Assembly (NCBI RefSeq): GCF_003060885.1
Contig: NZ_QAIG01000005.1
Span: 244,054 to 308,053, forward strand
Origin: Pseudomonas sp. HMWF032
GTDB lineage: Bacteria > Pseudomonadota > Gammaproteobacteria > Pseudomonadales > Pseudomonadaceae
Direction of reading: 5' to 3'
Length of the DNA: 64,000 nt
This document shows positions 1 through 8,660 of the stretch, one piece after another (within the stretch, counting starts at the first letter, position 1; every line of letters starts with the position of its first letter). A program made the position numbers and the translations under genes. Under the pieces are notes generated by a model. That model did not search any database. It was not told the DNA's origin and worked only from the letters and a program-made list of their open reading frames with translations.

Positions 1-41
1 AAGCCCCTGCCACGGTGCTTTGCACACGCGATAAGAAACGG

Positions 42-65
42 AAAAGCCGCCCGGAGGCGGCTTTT
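42..65 (+). terminator. Intrinsic terminator, symmetrical
   Basis: A perfect inverted repeat, AAAAGCCGCC/GGCGGCTTTT with a 4-nt loop, forms a GC-rich stem flanked by an A run and a T run. It can therefore terminate transcription in either direction. It most likely ends a gene lying to the left of the window. Confidence 0.8.
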
Positions 66-492
66 GGTGCCTATCGAGTCGATCAGGCACTGTGGGGTGC
101 TGCGGTGTTGCGCCAAGTGGCCGCTCTGCACGGCCTGGTTACGGCTATGGATAACTCTGGCCATAGGCCTGGGGGTGTGGCAACTCAGGCTTTCGGTGCT
201 ATCACCTGCAACAAGATGGCAGGTGGTGTCGATAGAACCAAAACGACAGCCGAGGCAACTGCGTTGCCACACCAACAGGCCCATGGTGTGCAGCCCATGC
301 AGCAAGCGTGCAATCAGGTGGCCATCCACACGCTGCCGTTGAAGCCAGATAACTGCATACTGATCTCCTTCGTGGCTTGTCTGAGTTCAATGTAGGCCAG
401 GGCTGACAGTGGCGTTAGTTAGATTGGAAATAGCGCAGACGCTTGTCAGGCTTAACCGTTTTTCCGCTGCGGCGGCCGATGGAGTGACCGCC
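66..492. other. Non-coding or decayed stretch upstream of recQ
   Basis: I find no convincing gene here. Open frames exist on both strands but none shows family features. On the minus strand a good ribosome-binding site (AAGGAG, about 369-374) precedes an ATG at about 363, but that frame stops after 14 codons. Another minus-strand frame stays open from there to the left terminator without a usable early start codon. The stretch could be a frameshifted small gene or simply the recQ leader. Confidence 0.35.
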
Positions 493-2421
493 ATGAGTAC
501 CCTTGAGCGCGTGTTTGGTTTCGCCCAATTGCGTCCGGGGCAGGAAGTTGTGGTCTCGGCTGTGTTGGCCGGACGCTCGGCGGCGGCGATCTTTCCCACA
601 GGATCGGGCAAGTCCTTGTGTTATCAACTGCCCGCCTTGCACCTGCCGCACCTGACGTTGGTGATCTCGCCGTTGCTGGCCCTGATGCAGGATCAACTGG
701 CGTTTTTGCACAGCCGCGGCATCAACGCTGCCAGCATCGATTCGGCGCAAAGCCGCGATGAGACCATCGCGGTGATGGCGCGAGCGAAAGCCGGCGAGCT
801 GAAGATTCTGATGATCTCGGTCGAACGCCTGAAGAACGAGCGCTTTCGTAACTTTATCGGCCAGGTGCCGATTTCGTTGCTGGTGATTGATGAGGCTCAC
901 TGCATTTCCGAGTGGGGCCATAACTTTCGCCCGGACTACCTCAAGCTGCCGGACTACCAGCGCCAGTTCGGCATCCCGCAGGTGCTGCTGCTCACCGCCA
1001 CTGCGACACCCAAGGTGGTGGCCGACATGCAGCAGAAGTTCGCCATCGCTGAAGCTGATGTGGTCACTACCGGTTTTTACCGACCCAACCTCAACCTGCT
1101 GGTCGAGCCGGTTAGTGGGGCCGATAAACTGCGCCGGTTGCAGCAGTGGCTGTTAGCCAAGGCCGGGCAACCCAGCATTGTCTATGTCACCCAGCAGCGC
1201 ACCGCCGAGCAGGTGGCTGAGCGCCTGAGTGAGCGGGGCATTGCCGCCAGCGCCTATCACGCCGGCATGCCGCACGAGGCGCGCGAGGCGATTCAGCGCC
1301 AGTTTATGGCCGGACAAATCAACTGCATCGTCGCCACCATCGCCTTTGGCATGGGCATCGACAAAAGTGACATCCGCAATGTGGTGCATTTTGATTTGCC
1401 CAAATCCATCGAGAACTACAGCCAGGAAATCGGCCGCGCCGGCCGCGATGGCCAGCCCTCGGACTGCCTGGTACTGGCCAACCGCGACAGCCTCAACGTG
1501 CTGGAGAACTTCGTCTACGGCGACACGCCAGAGCGGGACGGCATTCGCTGTGTGCTCGATCAGCTGTTGGCCGGCGGCCAGGGCGGCGAATGGGAGCTGA
1601 TGCTCAACCCACTCTCCGAGCAGAGCAATATTCGCCAATTGCCGCTGAAAACCCTGCTGGTGCAGTTGGAGCTGCGCGGCATCATCGCCCCACGCTACGC
1701 CTATTTCGCCGAATATCGCTTCAAATACCGGCTCGAACCCGAGGCGTTGTTGGCTCATTTCAGCGGTGAGCGGCGGCAGTTTGTCGAGGCGCTGATCACC
1801 ACCTCGCAGCGCGCCCGCACCTGGTGCACGGTGGATTTTGCGCAGTTGTATCAACAGCATCAGGCCGAGCGCAGCCGGGTGATCACCGCACTGGATTACT
1901 TTCAGGAAAAAGGCTGGATCGAGGTGGAAAGCAAGCAGATGACCGAGGTCTATGCCTTGCTGCAGCCGGGGTTTGATGCCGAGGCCCTGAGTGCTGAATT
2001 GCATGGCTATTTCAGCCAGCAGGAAGCCAGCGAGATTTGCCGGATACACGCCATGCTCGCGCTGTTTGCCAGCGAGCAGTGCCTGAGCCAGCGCCTGGCC
2101 GCCTATTTCGGTGATGCCAACGCGCCGCAGCAGTGCGGGCATTGTTCGGTATGCCGTGGACAGGTCGCCCGCTTGCCCGAGCCGCCAACCCTGCCGCCGT
2201 TGGCGGAGCTGGATATGCGGGCGCTCTGTGACGGTTTTGTGCGCAAGCATCAGGAGTTAAAGGGCGTTGCGCCGAGCACCGAATGCCTGACGCGCTACCT
2301 CTGTGGCGTCAGCGTGCCGCTGTTCACCGCGCTCAAGGCCCGTCAATTAGGCGGTTTTGCGGCGTTGGAGGCCTACCCCTACGCCGAGGTGCGCGCGTGG
2401 TCAACGGCGCAGCGCGTGTAG
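493..2421 (+). CDS. recQ: RecQ-family ATP-dependent DNA helicase
   Basis: A 3'-5' superfamily 2 DNA helicase for recombination and repair, 642 residues. Walker A TGSGKS lies at about residues 36-41, followed by the DEAH box (VIDEAHCISEWG) and motif VI (QEIGRAGRDGQ). After the helicase core a C-x17-C-x2-C-x2-C array (ending CGHCSVC) matches the RecQ zinc-binding subdomain. The C-terminal roughly 70 residues do not look like a canonical HRDC domain. The start was placed at the ATG giving MSTLERVFGF because GGAGTGA lies just upstream; the frame is open 28 codons further 5' but that part has no family character. The gene is convergent with the deaminase, with a 3-nt gap between the stops. Confidence 0.9.
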   Translation: MSTLERVFGFAQLRPGQEVVVSAVLAGRSAAAIFPTGSGKSLCYQLPALHLPHLTLVISPLLALMQDQLAFLHSRGINAASIDSAQSRDETIAVMARAKAGELKILMISVERLKNERFRNFIGQVPISLLVIDEAHCISEWGHNFRPDYLKLPDYQRQFGIPQVLLLTATATPKVVADMQQKFAIAEADVVTTGFYRPNLNLLVEPVSGADKLRRLQQWLLAKAGQPSIVYVTQQRTAEQVAERLSERGIAASAYHAGMPHEAREAIQRQFMAGQINCIVATIAFGMGIDKSDIRNVVHFDLPKSIENYSQEIGRAGRDGQPSDCLVLANRDSLNVLENFVYGDTPERDGIRCVLDQLLAGGQGGEWELMLNPLSEQSNIRQLPLKTLLVQLELRGIIAPRYAYFAEYRFKYRLEPEALLAHFSGERRQFVEALITTSQRARTWCTVDFAQLYQQHQAERSRVITALDYFQEKGWIEVESKQMTEVYALLQPGFDAEALSAELHGYFSQQEASEICRIHAMLALFASEQCLSQRLAAYFGDANAPQQCGHCSVCRGQVARLPEPPTLPPLAELDMRALCDGFVRKHQELKGVAPSTECLTRYLCGVSVPLFTALKARQLGGFAALEAYPYAEVRAWSTAQRV

Positions 2422-2424
2422 GCG

Positions 2425-2862
2425 CTACTCGCCGATATCCTCATTCCACAGCGTCGGTTGGGCGGCAATAAAGTCCTGCATCAGGTGCAGGCATTCGCTG
2501 TTGTGCAGCACGTCGAGCTGTACGCCGCGCTCGCGCAGCAGCGCTTCTTCGCCGAGGAAGGTCTGGTTCTCGCCGATGATCACCTTGGGGATGCCGTACA
2601 ACAGGATTGCGCCGCTGCACATCGCGCAGGGCGAGAGGGTGGTGTAGAGCACCGACTCGCGGTAGGTCTGCGCGGTTTGCCGACCGGCGTTTTCCAAGGC
2701 GTCCATTTCACCATGACGGATGGCGCTGCCCTGTTGCACGCGGCGGTTGTGGCCACGACCGATAATCTGGCCGTTGTGCACCAGCACCGAGCCGATCGGG
2801 ATGCCGCCTTCGGTCAGGCCCTGGCGGGCTTCGTCGATGGCCGCTTGCATAAATTTGTCCAT
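2425..2862 (-). CDS. Cytosine deaminase, yeast Fcy1-like (nucleoside deaminase fold)
   Basis: A zinc-dependent deaminase of 145 residues. Zinc and catalytic motifs are HGE at residues 50-52 and SPCAMC at 77-82. Compared from memory with yeast cytosine deaminase Fcy1, the matches run along most of the chain: GGIPIG, RGHNRR, GSAxxHGE, LYTTLSPC, the GAI region, YGIP, GEN and the C-terminal EDIGE. That supports free cytosine to uracil deamination in pyrimidine salvage, rather than tRNA adenosine or guanine deamination. It is unrelated to the larger CodA amidohydrolase of E. coli. It lies downstream of the MCE transport operon on the same strand, 28 nt after the lipoprotein stop, so it may be co-transcribed. 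Confidence 0.82.
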   Translation of the reverse strand: MDKFMQAAIDEARQGLTEGGIPIGSVLVHNGQIIGRGHNRRVQQGSAIRHGEMDALENAGRQTAQTYRESVLYTTLSPCAMCSGAILLYGIPKVIIGENQTFLGEEALLRERGVQLDVLHNSECLHLMQDFIAAQPTLWNEDIGE

Positions 2863-2890
2863 GGTTCGCCCCTCGCAAAAACACCTCAGT

Positions 2891-3502
2891 TTATTTTTGC
2901 TGCGCTGTCTGGCCTTGGGTCAGGGTCCATTCCAGCACCTCACGGGCCAGTTGGTCGCCGGCCTGGCCGAAGGCGTTGACCACTGCTGGCACTGAGGTGT
3001 CGCTGGCGGCCTGGCTGACTTCGAAACGTCGGCTGGCGAGGATGCGCAGGCTGCCGCTCTGTACCAGGCGGGCTTCGAACAGGATGCGCGCGGCTGGGCG
3101 GCCGTTTTGGTATTCGCTGTGGAAAGCGCGCAGGTCGCCGTCCAGTTCAAGGTCGGCCTGCAGGCGGCTGTCATCGCTGCTGACGGCCTTGAGGCGGCCG
3201 TCGTCGAGGAAGGCGTCGATCAGCCGGTCGCGCAACAGCAGTGGCGCACGGTCGCTCCAGCGCACGCCCTGATAAGCGCTGATCTGGTCGCCCGGCGGCA
3301 AGACGGCAATCCGTGTGCTGTCGAGCAATTGGCTGCTGTAGGGCTTGTTCACCCGCAGCGCCCAGTCGGCACTGACGTTATGGCTGGGCAGGCTGCTGGA
3401 GGGCAGGCGGTAGATGCTCAGCACCTGGCTTTTCGGCAATACCGAACAGGCAGTCAGGCTGCCGATCAGCAACAGGGCTGTGAGCAGGCGAAGACGACTC
3501 AT
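2891..3502 (-). CDS. ABC-type transport auxiliary lipoprotein (PqiC/DUF330-like)
   Basis: A predicted outer-membrane lipoprotein of 203 residues. The signal peptide ends in a lipobox, LTAC at about residues 16-19. The mature part begins VLPKSQVLSIYRLP and has the alpha/beta layout of auxiliary lipoproteins that accompany MCE transporters. Its start overlaps the stop of the MlaD-type gene by four bases (ATGA), so translation is coupled. It is the last gene of a permease-ATPase-MlaD-lipoprotein operon and probably anchors or receives the lipid-carrying MCE complex at the outer membrane. I recall the same arrangement at PA3211-PA3214. Confidence 0.8.
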   Translation of the reverse strand: MSRLRLLTALLLIGSLTACSVLPKSQVLSIYRLPSSSLPSHNVSADWALRVNKPYSSQLLDSTRIAVLPPGDQISAYQGVRWSDRAPLLLRDRLIDAFLDDGRLKAVSSDDSRLQADLELDGDLRAFHSEYQNGRPAARILFEARLVQSGSLRILASRRFEVSQAASDTSVPAVVNAFGQAGDQLAREVLEWTLTQGQTAQQK

Positions 3503-4416
3503 GGTTGAAACTCCTTGATGGTGTCGCTGCGCAGCAGATAACCAGCCGGGTCTTCCTCCAGGCGGCGGGCGAAGGAGCGCAGGGCGCTGAGGGTTTCGCG
3601 CAGTTCAATGATGGTCGGGCCCAGCTCGCCGATGCCCTGCATACCGCCATTGAGAGCGCTGCGATTGTCGCTGAGCAGGCGTTCGATCTCGCTGCTGCTG
3701 CGCTCCAGTGAGGTGATCATGCGCCCGGCACTGTGCAGCGCGTCATGGCCGGGGCCGCTGAGCAGTTGATTGGCGTTGCGCATCAGGCTGGCGGCTTCCT
3801 GGCTGGCGCTGCTCATCTGCTGCAGGGCCAGGCGCAGTTCGCCGCGCTGCTCGGCCACGCTGGCGCTGGTTTGTTCGACGTTCGCCAGGGTGCGGGAAAC
3901 CCGCTCGATGTTCTCATCGGAGAACAGTTGGTTCGCCCGGTTGAGCAGCCGGGTGACGCTGAGCACCAGGTCTTCACCGTTGGCCATCAGGCGAGTCAGC
4001 GGTGAGGGATCGGCAATGATCTCCGCACGTTTGCCCTCTTTTCCCACCAACACCTGGCTTTTCGGCGTGCCGCTGTGCAATTGGATCAACGCCGCACCGG
4101 TGATGCCGGTAATCGACAGGCGTGCGCGGGTGTCTTGTTTGATCGGCGTGCTGGCGCTGACGCGGATGTGCGCGCGGACCTTGCGCGGGTCTTTGGGGTC
4201 CAGGCGCAAGCTGATCACATCGCCCACTTTGATACCGCTGTATTGCACGGCGCTGCCGGCCGAGAGCCCGCTGACCGCCTCCTTGAAGATTACGTCGTAA
4301 TCGTGAAACGCCTGATCCGAACTGGCCTTGCTCAGCCACAGGGCAAAGCCCAGTGCGCCGGCCACCATGAGCACGGTAAACAGACCAATCAACACGTGGT
4401 GGGCACGCGGTTCCAT
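3499..4416 (-). CDS. MlaD/MCE-family substrate-binding protein
   Basis: A periplasmic, inner-membrane-anchored MCE protein of 305 residues. One N-terminal membrane helix (about residues 8-28) is followed by the MCE domain, with the typical SGLSAGSAVQYSGIKVGDV segment. A long helical, heptad-like C-terminal half follows (about 170-305) that could span part of the periplasm. MCE proteins form hexameric rings that bind and conduct lipids. I chose the ATG that shares one base with the ATPase stop; an upstream in-frame ATG would overlap the ATPase gene by 79 nt and adds Arg-rich sequence without family features. Confidence 0.86.
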   Translation of the reverse strand: MEPRAHHVLIGLFTVLMVAGALGFALWLSKASSDQAFHDYDVIFKEAVSGLSAGSAVQYSGIKVGDVISLRLDPKDPRKVRAHIRVSASTPIKQDTRARLSITGITGAALIQLHSGTPKSQVLVGKEGKRAEIIADPSPLTRLMANGEDLVLSVTRLLNRANQLFSDENIERVSRTLANVEQTSASVAEQRGELRLALQQMSSASQEAASLMRNANQLLSGPGHDALHSAGRMITSLERSSSEIERLLSDNRSALNGGMQGIGELGPTIIELRETLSALRSFARRLEEDPAGYLLRSDTIKEFQP

Positions 4417-5201
4417 CAGGGGCTCCCTGGCGCGCCGTTGGCGGCCTGTTCGGCTGCGCGTCCGCGCGGGCCGTGAAAATAATCGTGAATCCATGGGTTG
4501 TCGGTGGCGGCCACCACGTCCAGGCGGTCGGCCACCAGTACGCGTTTTTCCGCCAGCACGGCCACCCGGTCGCAGATGGTGTAGAGCGTGTCGAGGTCAT
4601 GGGTGACCAGAAATACGCTCAAGCCCAGCGCATCGCGCAGGGTCAGAATCAGTTGGTCGAAGGCCGCCGCGCCAATCGGGTCAAGCCCGGCGGTGGGTTC
4701 GTCGAGAAACAGAATGTCCGGCTCCAAGGCCAGCGCCCGCCCCAGTGCCGCGCGTTTGATCATGCCGCCCGACAGCTCCGTGGGGTATTTATCGCCTGCT
4801 GTGCGCGGCAGCCCGACCAGTGCCAGTTTGACCTGGGCCAAGCGCTCGGCCGAGGCACGGCTAAGGCCTGCGTGTTCGATCAGCGGCAGGGCGATGTTTT
4901 CCGTCACCGTCAGCGAGGAAAACAGCGCGCCACGCTGATAGAGCACACCAAAGCGGCGCTCCAGCCGTGAGCGCCGCTCGGGCGACAGGCTCAGCAGTTC
5001 TTCGCCGAACACCCGCACGGTGCCGGCGTTGGCCTGGCGCAGGCCGAGAATGCTGCGCAGCAGCACCGATTTGCCGGTGCCCGAACCACCGACCACCCCG
5101 AGCACTTCGCCACGGTACAGGTCCAGTGCCAGGTCCTGGTGCACGGTCTGCGTGCCAAAGCGGTTGACCAGGTGGCGCACTTCGATAATTGCTTCGCCCA
5201 T
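4416..5201 (-). CDS. MCE-type ABC transporter ATP-binding protein (MlaF-like)
   Basis: A cytoplasmic ATPase of about 261 residues energising lipid transport. Walker A is GGSGTGKS, the signature is LSGGMIKRAALGRAL with the Met-Ile-Lys variation usual in MlaF proteins, and Walker B with D-loop is LFLDEPTAGLDP, followed by the switch His in VTHDLD. The ATG start overlaps the permease stop by one base. A GTG one codon upstream is an alternative and would give a four-base overlap. Either way, translation is coupled to the permease. Confidence 0.88.
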   Translation of the reverse strand: MGEAIIEVRHLVNRFGTQTVHQDLALDLYRGEVLGVVGGSGTGKSVLLRSILGLRQANAGTVRVFGEELLSLSPERRSRLERRFGVLYQRGALFSSLTVTENIALPLIEHAGLSRASAERLAQVKLALVGLPRTAGDKYPTELSGGMIKRAALGRALALEPDILFLDEPTAGLDPIGAAAFDQLILTLRDALGLSVFLVTHDLDTLYTICDRVAVLAEKRVLVADRLDVVAATDNPWIHDYFHGPRGRAAEQAANGAPGSP

Positions 5202-6346
5202 CACCAGCCCATCTCCATGAGGAACAGCGCGGCGAGGGCGTCGAGTACGATCACCACAAAAATTGACTGCACCACGCTGGAGGTGGTGCGTTCACCCACC
5301 GACTGCGCGCTGCCGGTGACCTTGAAGCCTTCCAGGCAGCCGATGACGGCGATCAGGAAGGCAAAAATCGGTGCTTTGGCCATGCCCACCAGAAAGTGCT
5401 TGAGGGCGATGTTTTCCTGCAGCATGGCCAAATACATGGCCGGTGAAATATCCAGGCTGAGGGCGCACACCACCGCGCCGCCGAGGATGCCGCTGAGCAT
5501 GGCGATAAAGGTCAGAATTGGCAGGGCGATCAGCAGGGCGAACACCCGTGGCAGCACCAGCAGCTCCAGCGGATTGAGCCCCAGGGTGCGAATGGCGTCG
5601 ATTTCTTCATTGGCTTTCATCGAGCCGATTTGCGCGGTAAAGGCGCTGGCCGTGCGCCCGGCCATGAGAATGGCGGTGAGCAGCACGCCGAATTCGCGCA
5701 AAAACGAGAACGCCACCAAGTCGACCGTGTAGATGCTCGCGCCAAAGTCGGCGAGCACTGTGGCGCCGAGAAAGGCCACCACCGCACCGACCAGAAAGGT
5801 CAGCAGGGCCACAATCGGCACCGCGTTCAGCCCGCTCTGCTGCACATGTGCGACCAGCGAGGTGATGCGCCAGCGGCCAGGGCGCAGCAGGATGGCGAAC
5901 ATCGCGGCCAGGGTCATGCCGATAAAGCCGAGCAGGGTCACGGCCTGTTGCCACAACTCTTCCACGGCCTGGCCGATCTGCCCGAAAAACTCGCGCCAGG
6001 CCGGTATGCGTTTGGCGGGTTCAACATCGCCCGCTTCGGCAATTGCGCTGCCCACGGCTTGCAGCAGGGCGCGGCGTTCAGTGCTCAGGTGCGGTGCCTG
6101 CTGCGTCAGTTGTGCCAAACGCTGGCTGCCGAGCAACTCCACCAGCAGGGCCGCACCGGCCGTATCGAGGGCGTTGAGCGCATCCAGATCGATAGGGGCG
6201 TCCGTCGGCAGACGACCGCGCAGGCCCTGCACCTGCGTTTCGAGGACGGCGTAGTGGGCCAGCGTCCAGTCGCCACCGATACGCAACCCAGAAGGCGCAT
6301 CCGTGCGGCTGGATTCAAGCGGCGTAATAAAAGGGGCTGTACTCAT
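5201..6346 (-). CDS. MlaE-family ABC permease with N-terminal STAS domain
   Basis: An inner-membrane permease of 381 residues, first gene of the MCE operon. The first roughly 120 residues form a STAS-like domain (IGGDWTLAHYAVLE ... DLDALNALDTAGAALL), followed by the MlaE permease core with about five or six membrane helices and the conserved segments GRTASAFTAQIGSMK and NEEIDAIRTLGLNP. In the classical Mla system the STAS protein MlaB is a separate polypeptide; here it is fused to the permease. I started at the ATG giving MSTAPFITPL; an upstream in-frame ATG adds ten unlikely residues. Confidence 0.87.
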   Translation of the reverse strand: MSTAPFITPLESSRTDAPSGLRIGGDWTLAHYAVLETQVQGLRGRLPTDAPIDLDALNALDTAGAALLVELLGSQRLAQLTQQAPHLSTERRALLQAVGSAIAEAGDVEPAKRIPAWREFFGQIGQAVEELWQQAVTLLGFIGMTLAAMFAILLRPGRWRITSLVAHVQQSGLNAVPIVALLTFLVGAVVAFLGATVLADFGASIYTVDLVAFSFLREFGVLLTAILMAGRTASAFTAQIGSMKANEEIDAIRTLGLNPLELLVLPRVFALLIALPILTFIAMLSGILGGAVVCALSLDISPAMYLAMLQENIALKHFLVGMAKAPIFAFLIAVIGCLEGFKVTGSAQSVGERTTSSVVQSIFVVIVLDALAALFLMEMGW

Positions 6347-6426
6347 GCGGCACAGCTTACCCTTGTCGCAGCGCATCCGCCCAGCGTCCGGCGAAGAGAG
6401 CGGTCACCGGGCTTGGTGAAATGGGC

Positions 6427-7353
6427 TTAACCGTCTGCAGTGATTTCGGCAATCAGCTCGCGCAGGGCTGCTTCGGCCTCCTCGTTGGCCAGCTGGCAGG
6501 TGCCGGCATTGGCATGACCGCCGCCGTTATAGCTCAGGCATAGCTCGCCGACATTGGTATTGGAGCTGCGGTCGAGGATCGATTTGCCGATGGCGAACAC
6601 GGTGTTTTGCTGTTTAACGCCCCACATCACGTGGATCGAGATATTGCACTGCGGGTAGAGGGCGTAAATGACGAAGCGGTTGACCGCATAGATTGTCTGT
6701 TCGTTGCGCAGATCCAACACCACCAGGTTGTGGTACACCGTGGCACAGCGCTGGATCTGCGCCTGGGACTCACGTTGATGATCCAGATACAGCGCCACGC
6801 GTTCTTCAACATCCGGCAGCTGAAGAATTTCATTGATGCCGTGGGTCTGGCAAAAGTCGATCAGTTGCATCATCAGCTGGTAGTTGGAAATACGGAAGTC
6901 ACGGAAACGGCCGAGGCCGGTGCGGGCATCCATGATGAAGCTCAGCAGCTCCCAGTCTTGCGGGTCGAGGATGTCTTCGCGGCTGAATTGTGCGGCGTCA
7001 GCTTTGTCCACGGCCTCCATCATTTCGTCCCAGTCCCTCGGGAATACATCGTGACCGCCGTAGTGCTTCCACACCACTCTGGCAGCCGAGGGGGCGTCAG
7101 CATCGATCAGGTGATTGCTCGCAGGCTGGTTGCGGATGGTTTCGCTGAGGTGATGGTCGAAGGCCAGGTAGCAGCCAGGCACGTAGGGCAGGTTAGTCGT
7201 GATGTCGTTGCTGGTGATCGCCACCTTGCCGTCCTGCATGTCCTTGGGGTGGACGAAGAGGATGTCGTCGATCAGCTTGAGGTGTTTGAGTAGGGCGGCG
7301 CACACCAGGCCGTCAAAATCACTGCGGGTGACCAAGCGGTAAGAACTGGACAT
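6427..7353 (-). CDS. DHH-family phosphoesterase (exopolyphosphatase-like)
   Basis: A 308-residue protein of the DHH/DHHA1 superfamily, metal-dependent phosphohydrolases that act on polyphosphate, oligoribonucleotides or cyclic dinucleotide products. The DFDG motif is at about residues 12-15, the DHH motif at 66-68 and the DHHA1-type GGGHANAG near residue 280. Orthologues in pseudomonads are often labelled exopolyphosphatase, but the motifs alone do not fix the substrate. It is a single gene on the minus strand with a clean GGAG-type leader, separate from the MCE operon, whose first start codon lies just upstream of this gene's stop. Confidence 0.75.
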   Translation of the reverse strand: MSSSYRLVTRSDFDGLVCAALLKHLKLIDDILFVHPKDMQDGKVAITSNDITTNLPYVPGCYLAFDHHLSETIRNQPASNHLIDADAPSAARVVWKHYGGHDVFPRDWDEMMEAVDKADAAQFSREDILDPQDWELLSFIMDARTGLGRFRDFRISNYQLMMQLIDFCQTHGINEILQLPDVEERVALYLDHQRESQAQIQRCATVYHNLVVLDLRNEQTIYAVNRFVIYALYPQCNISIHVMWGVKQQNTVFAIGKSILDRSSNTNVGELCLSYNGGGHANAGTCQLANEEAEAALRELIAEITADG

Positions 7354-7542
7354 AGAGCATCTCCGGAGCGGGTAAGCGGCATTAAGAACGTATAGGCTCT
7401 CTTCAAGGTAGCACGCGGTTTATCCCTCAGCCTGGCAGGTGCGACTGCGCTTCCAGGCAGCTGAAGGTCGACCTCAGGACAGCTACGGGCAGGCTATGGC
7501 TCTAGGCTTCGGCTGTTTTCCTACCGACCTCAGGAGCCACCT

Positions 7543-7884
7543 ATGTTACCGATTACCGTACTGCGTGATACCCAGCCGATTCCGCTGCTGGATGCCTGTA
7601 AGTGGACGCGCATCGCCGGCGAACCGCACACCGTCAATCTCAACGCCTACTCCTCGGCCGACGGTAGCAAGATCATGGGCACCTGGATCTGCACGCCTGG
7701 CAAATGGCAGGTGGCCTATGAAAAGTGGGAGTACTGCCACTTCCAGGAGGGCTATTGCATCATCACCCCGGAAGGCCAGGCACCGATTCATCTGCGTGCT
7801 GGCGATATCTTTATCGTCGAGCCGGGGATGAAGGGCACCTGGGAGGTGGTGGAAACCGTGCGCAAGTACTTTGTGTTTGCCTGA
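7543..7884 (+). CDS. Cupin-domain protein (DUF861/EutQ-like)
   Basis: A single-domain beta-barrel protein of 113 residues. Recognisable cupin segments are GTWICTPGKWQV, YEKWEYCHFQEGYCII and LRAGDIFIVEPGMKGTWEVVE, the pattern of the DUF861 cupins related to EutQ. The metal-binding His set is incomplete, so enzymatic activity is uncertain. The start follows a CAGGAG Shine-Dalgarno. The gene stands alone and is convergent with the downstream lipoprotein gene. Confidence 0.75.
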   Translation: MLPITVLRDTQPIPLLDACKWTRIAGEPHTVNLNAYSSADGSKIMGTWICTPGKWQVAYEKWEYCHFQEGYCIITPEGQAPIHLRAGDIFIVEPGMKGTWEVVETVRKYFVFA

Positions 7885-7901
7885 TCCGGTCAGTGCCTGT
7901 T

Positions 7902-7926
7902 GGCAGCCAATGCGGTATTGGCTGCC
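7902..7926 (+). terminator. Hairpin between convergent genes
   Basis: GGCAGCCAAT/ATTGGCTGCC is a perfect 10-bp stem with a 5-nt loop, located 18 nt after the cupin stop and 15 nt before the end of the lipoprotein gene on the other strand. No T run follows, so termination is likely but not certain. Confidence 0.5.
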
Positions 7927-7940
7927 GGGTCAGCGTTGTT

Positions 7941-8594
7941 TCAGGGCCTGAAATTGCGGGCATCCTGAGCCCAGGCATCGAGTGCCGGTTTGAGGTCCTT
8001 GAGTTGCAACTGGGTGCTGTCATTTTCCAGCTTCAGGCCATGCCCCTTGCGTACTACGCGGGTCACTGGCGCGCTGGTGCGGCCGTCAACGGCTTCCAGT
8101 TCGACGTAGATTTCGGTGTTCAGGTCGCGGGTGCCGGCGGCTGTGCTGGCGGCAGCGGCAACCAAGGCGACAGGCACCACTTCATAGACTTTGAGTCCTT
8201 CCGGTGAGAGGTTTACCGCAGTAATAGCTGAGCGTAAGACCAGCGTGTCGCGATCTGCATGCTCAACGATGCGCAACCGTCCAGCCAACTCCAGGCGCAT
8301 CGCCTGTTGCAGGTACAGGGCGATGTTATCCAGGGCCTGTTGGCTGACTTGGCTATTGGGGGTTGGGGCGGGATAAAACTGTGGCCGTTCGACCAGTACC
8401 GAACGGTAATTTTCGGCCTTGAAGTCGGGCGAAATCCAACGCATGACCGGTGCGCCGCTGGCCGATTGCGCCGGCTGCAACTGCGAGTAGTCGCTGAGAA
8501 AGCCCGAATACTGCGACGGGGTGGGCGTTTGGCTGGCGCATCCGGCCAGCAGTAGAACGGTGGTCAGGGCAAATACAGGGGTAGTGAGCTTCAT
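7941..8594 (-). CDS. DUF3313-type lipoprotein
   Basis: A predicted lipoprotein of 217 residues. The signal peptide MKLTTPVFALTTVLLLAGC ends in a canonical LAGC lipobox. The mature region contains YSGFLSDYSQLQP and a segment beginning WISPDFKAENYRSVLVERP, features I associate with the DUF3313 family. A short hydrophobic stretch rich in Ala (VALVAAAASTAAG) lies in the middle. Function is unknown; such proteins are cell-envelope components. The start was set at the Met that begins the signal peptide; 21 codons further upstream are open but would disrupt it. Confidence 0.72.
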   Translation of the reverse strand: MKLTTPVFALTTVLLLAGCASQTPTPSQYSGFLSDYSQLQPAQSASGAPVMRWISPDFKAENYRSVLVERPQFYPAPTPNSQVSQQALDNIALYLQQAMRLELAGRLRIVEHADRDTLVLRSAITAVNLSPEGLKVYEVVPVALVAAAASTAAGTRDLNTEIYVELEAVDGRTSAPVTRVVRKGHGLKLENDSTQLQLKDLKPALDAWAQDARNFRP

Positions 8595-8660
8595 CACAAA
8601 GGTCTCGGTTGCGGGCAGTTGTCTAACTGTAGACCAGGCTTGAAGCCTGTTCTGCATGAG

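Noticed and set aside
1153..2250. Antisense open frame of about 365 codons opposite recQ
   Set aside because: It lies wholly within recQ, whose domains are clear, and its composition is the shadow pattern of a GC-rich gene. No family features or ribosome-binding site.
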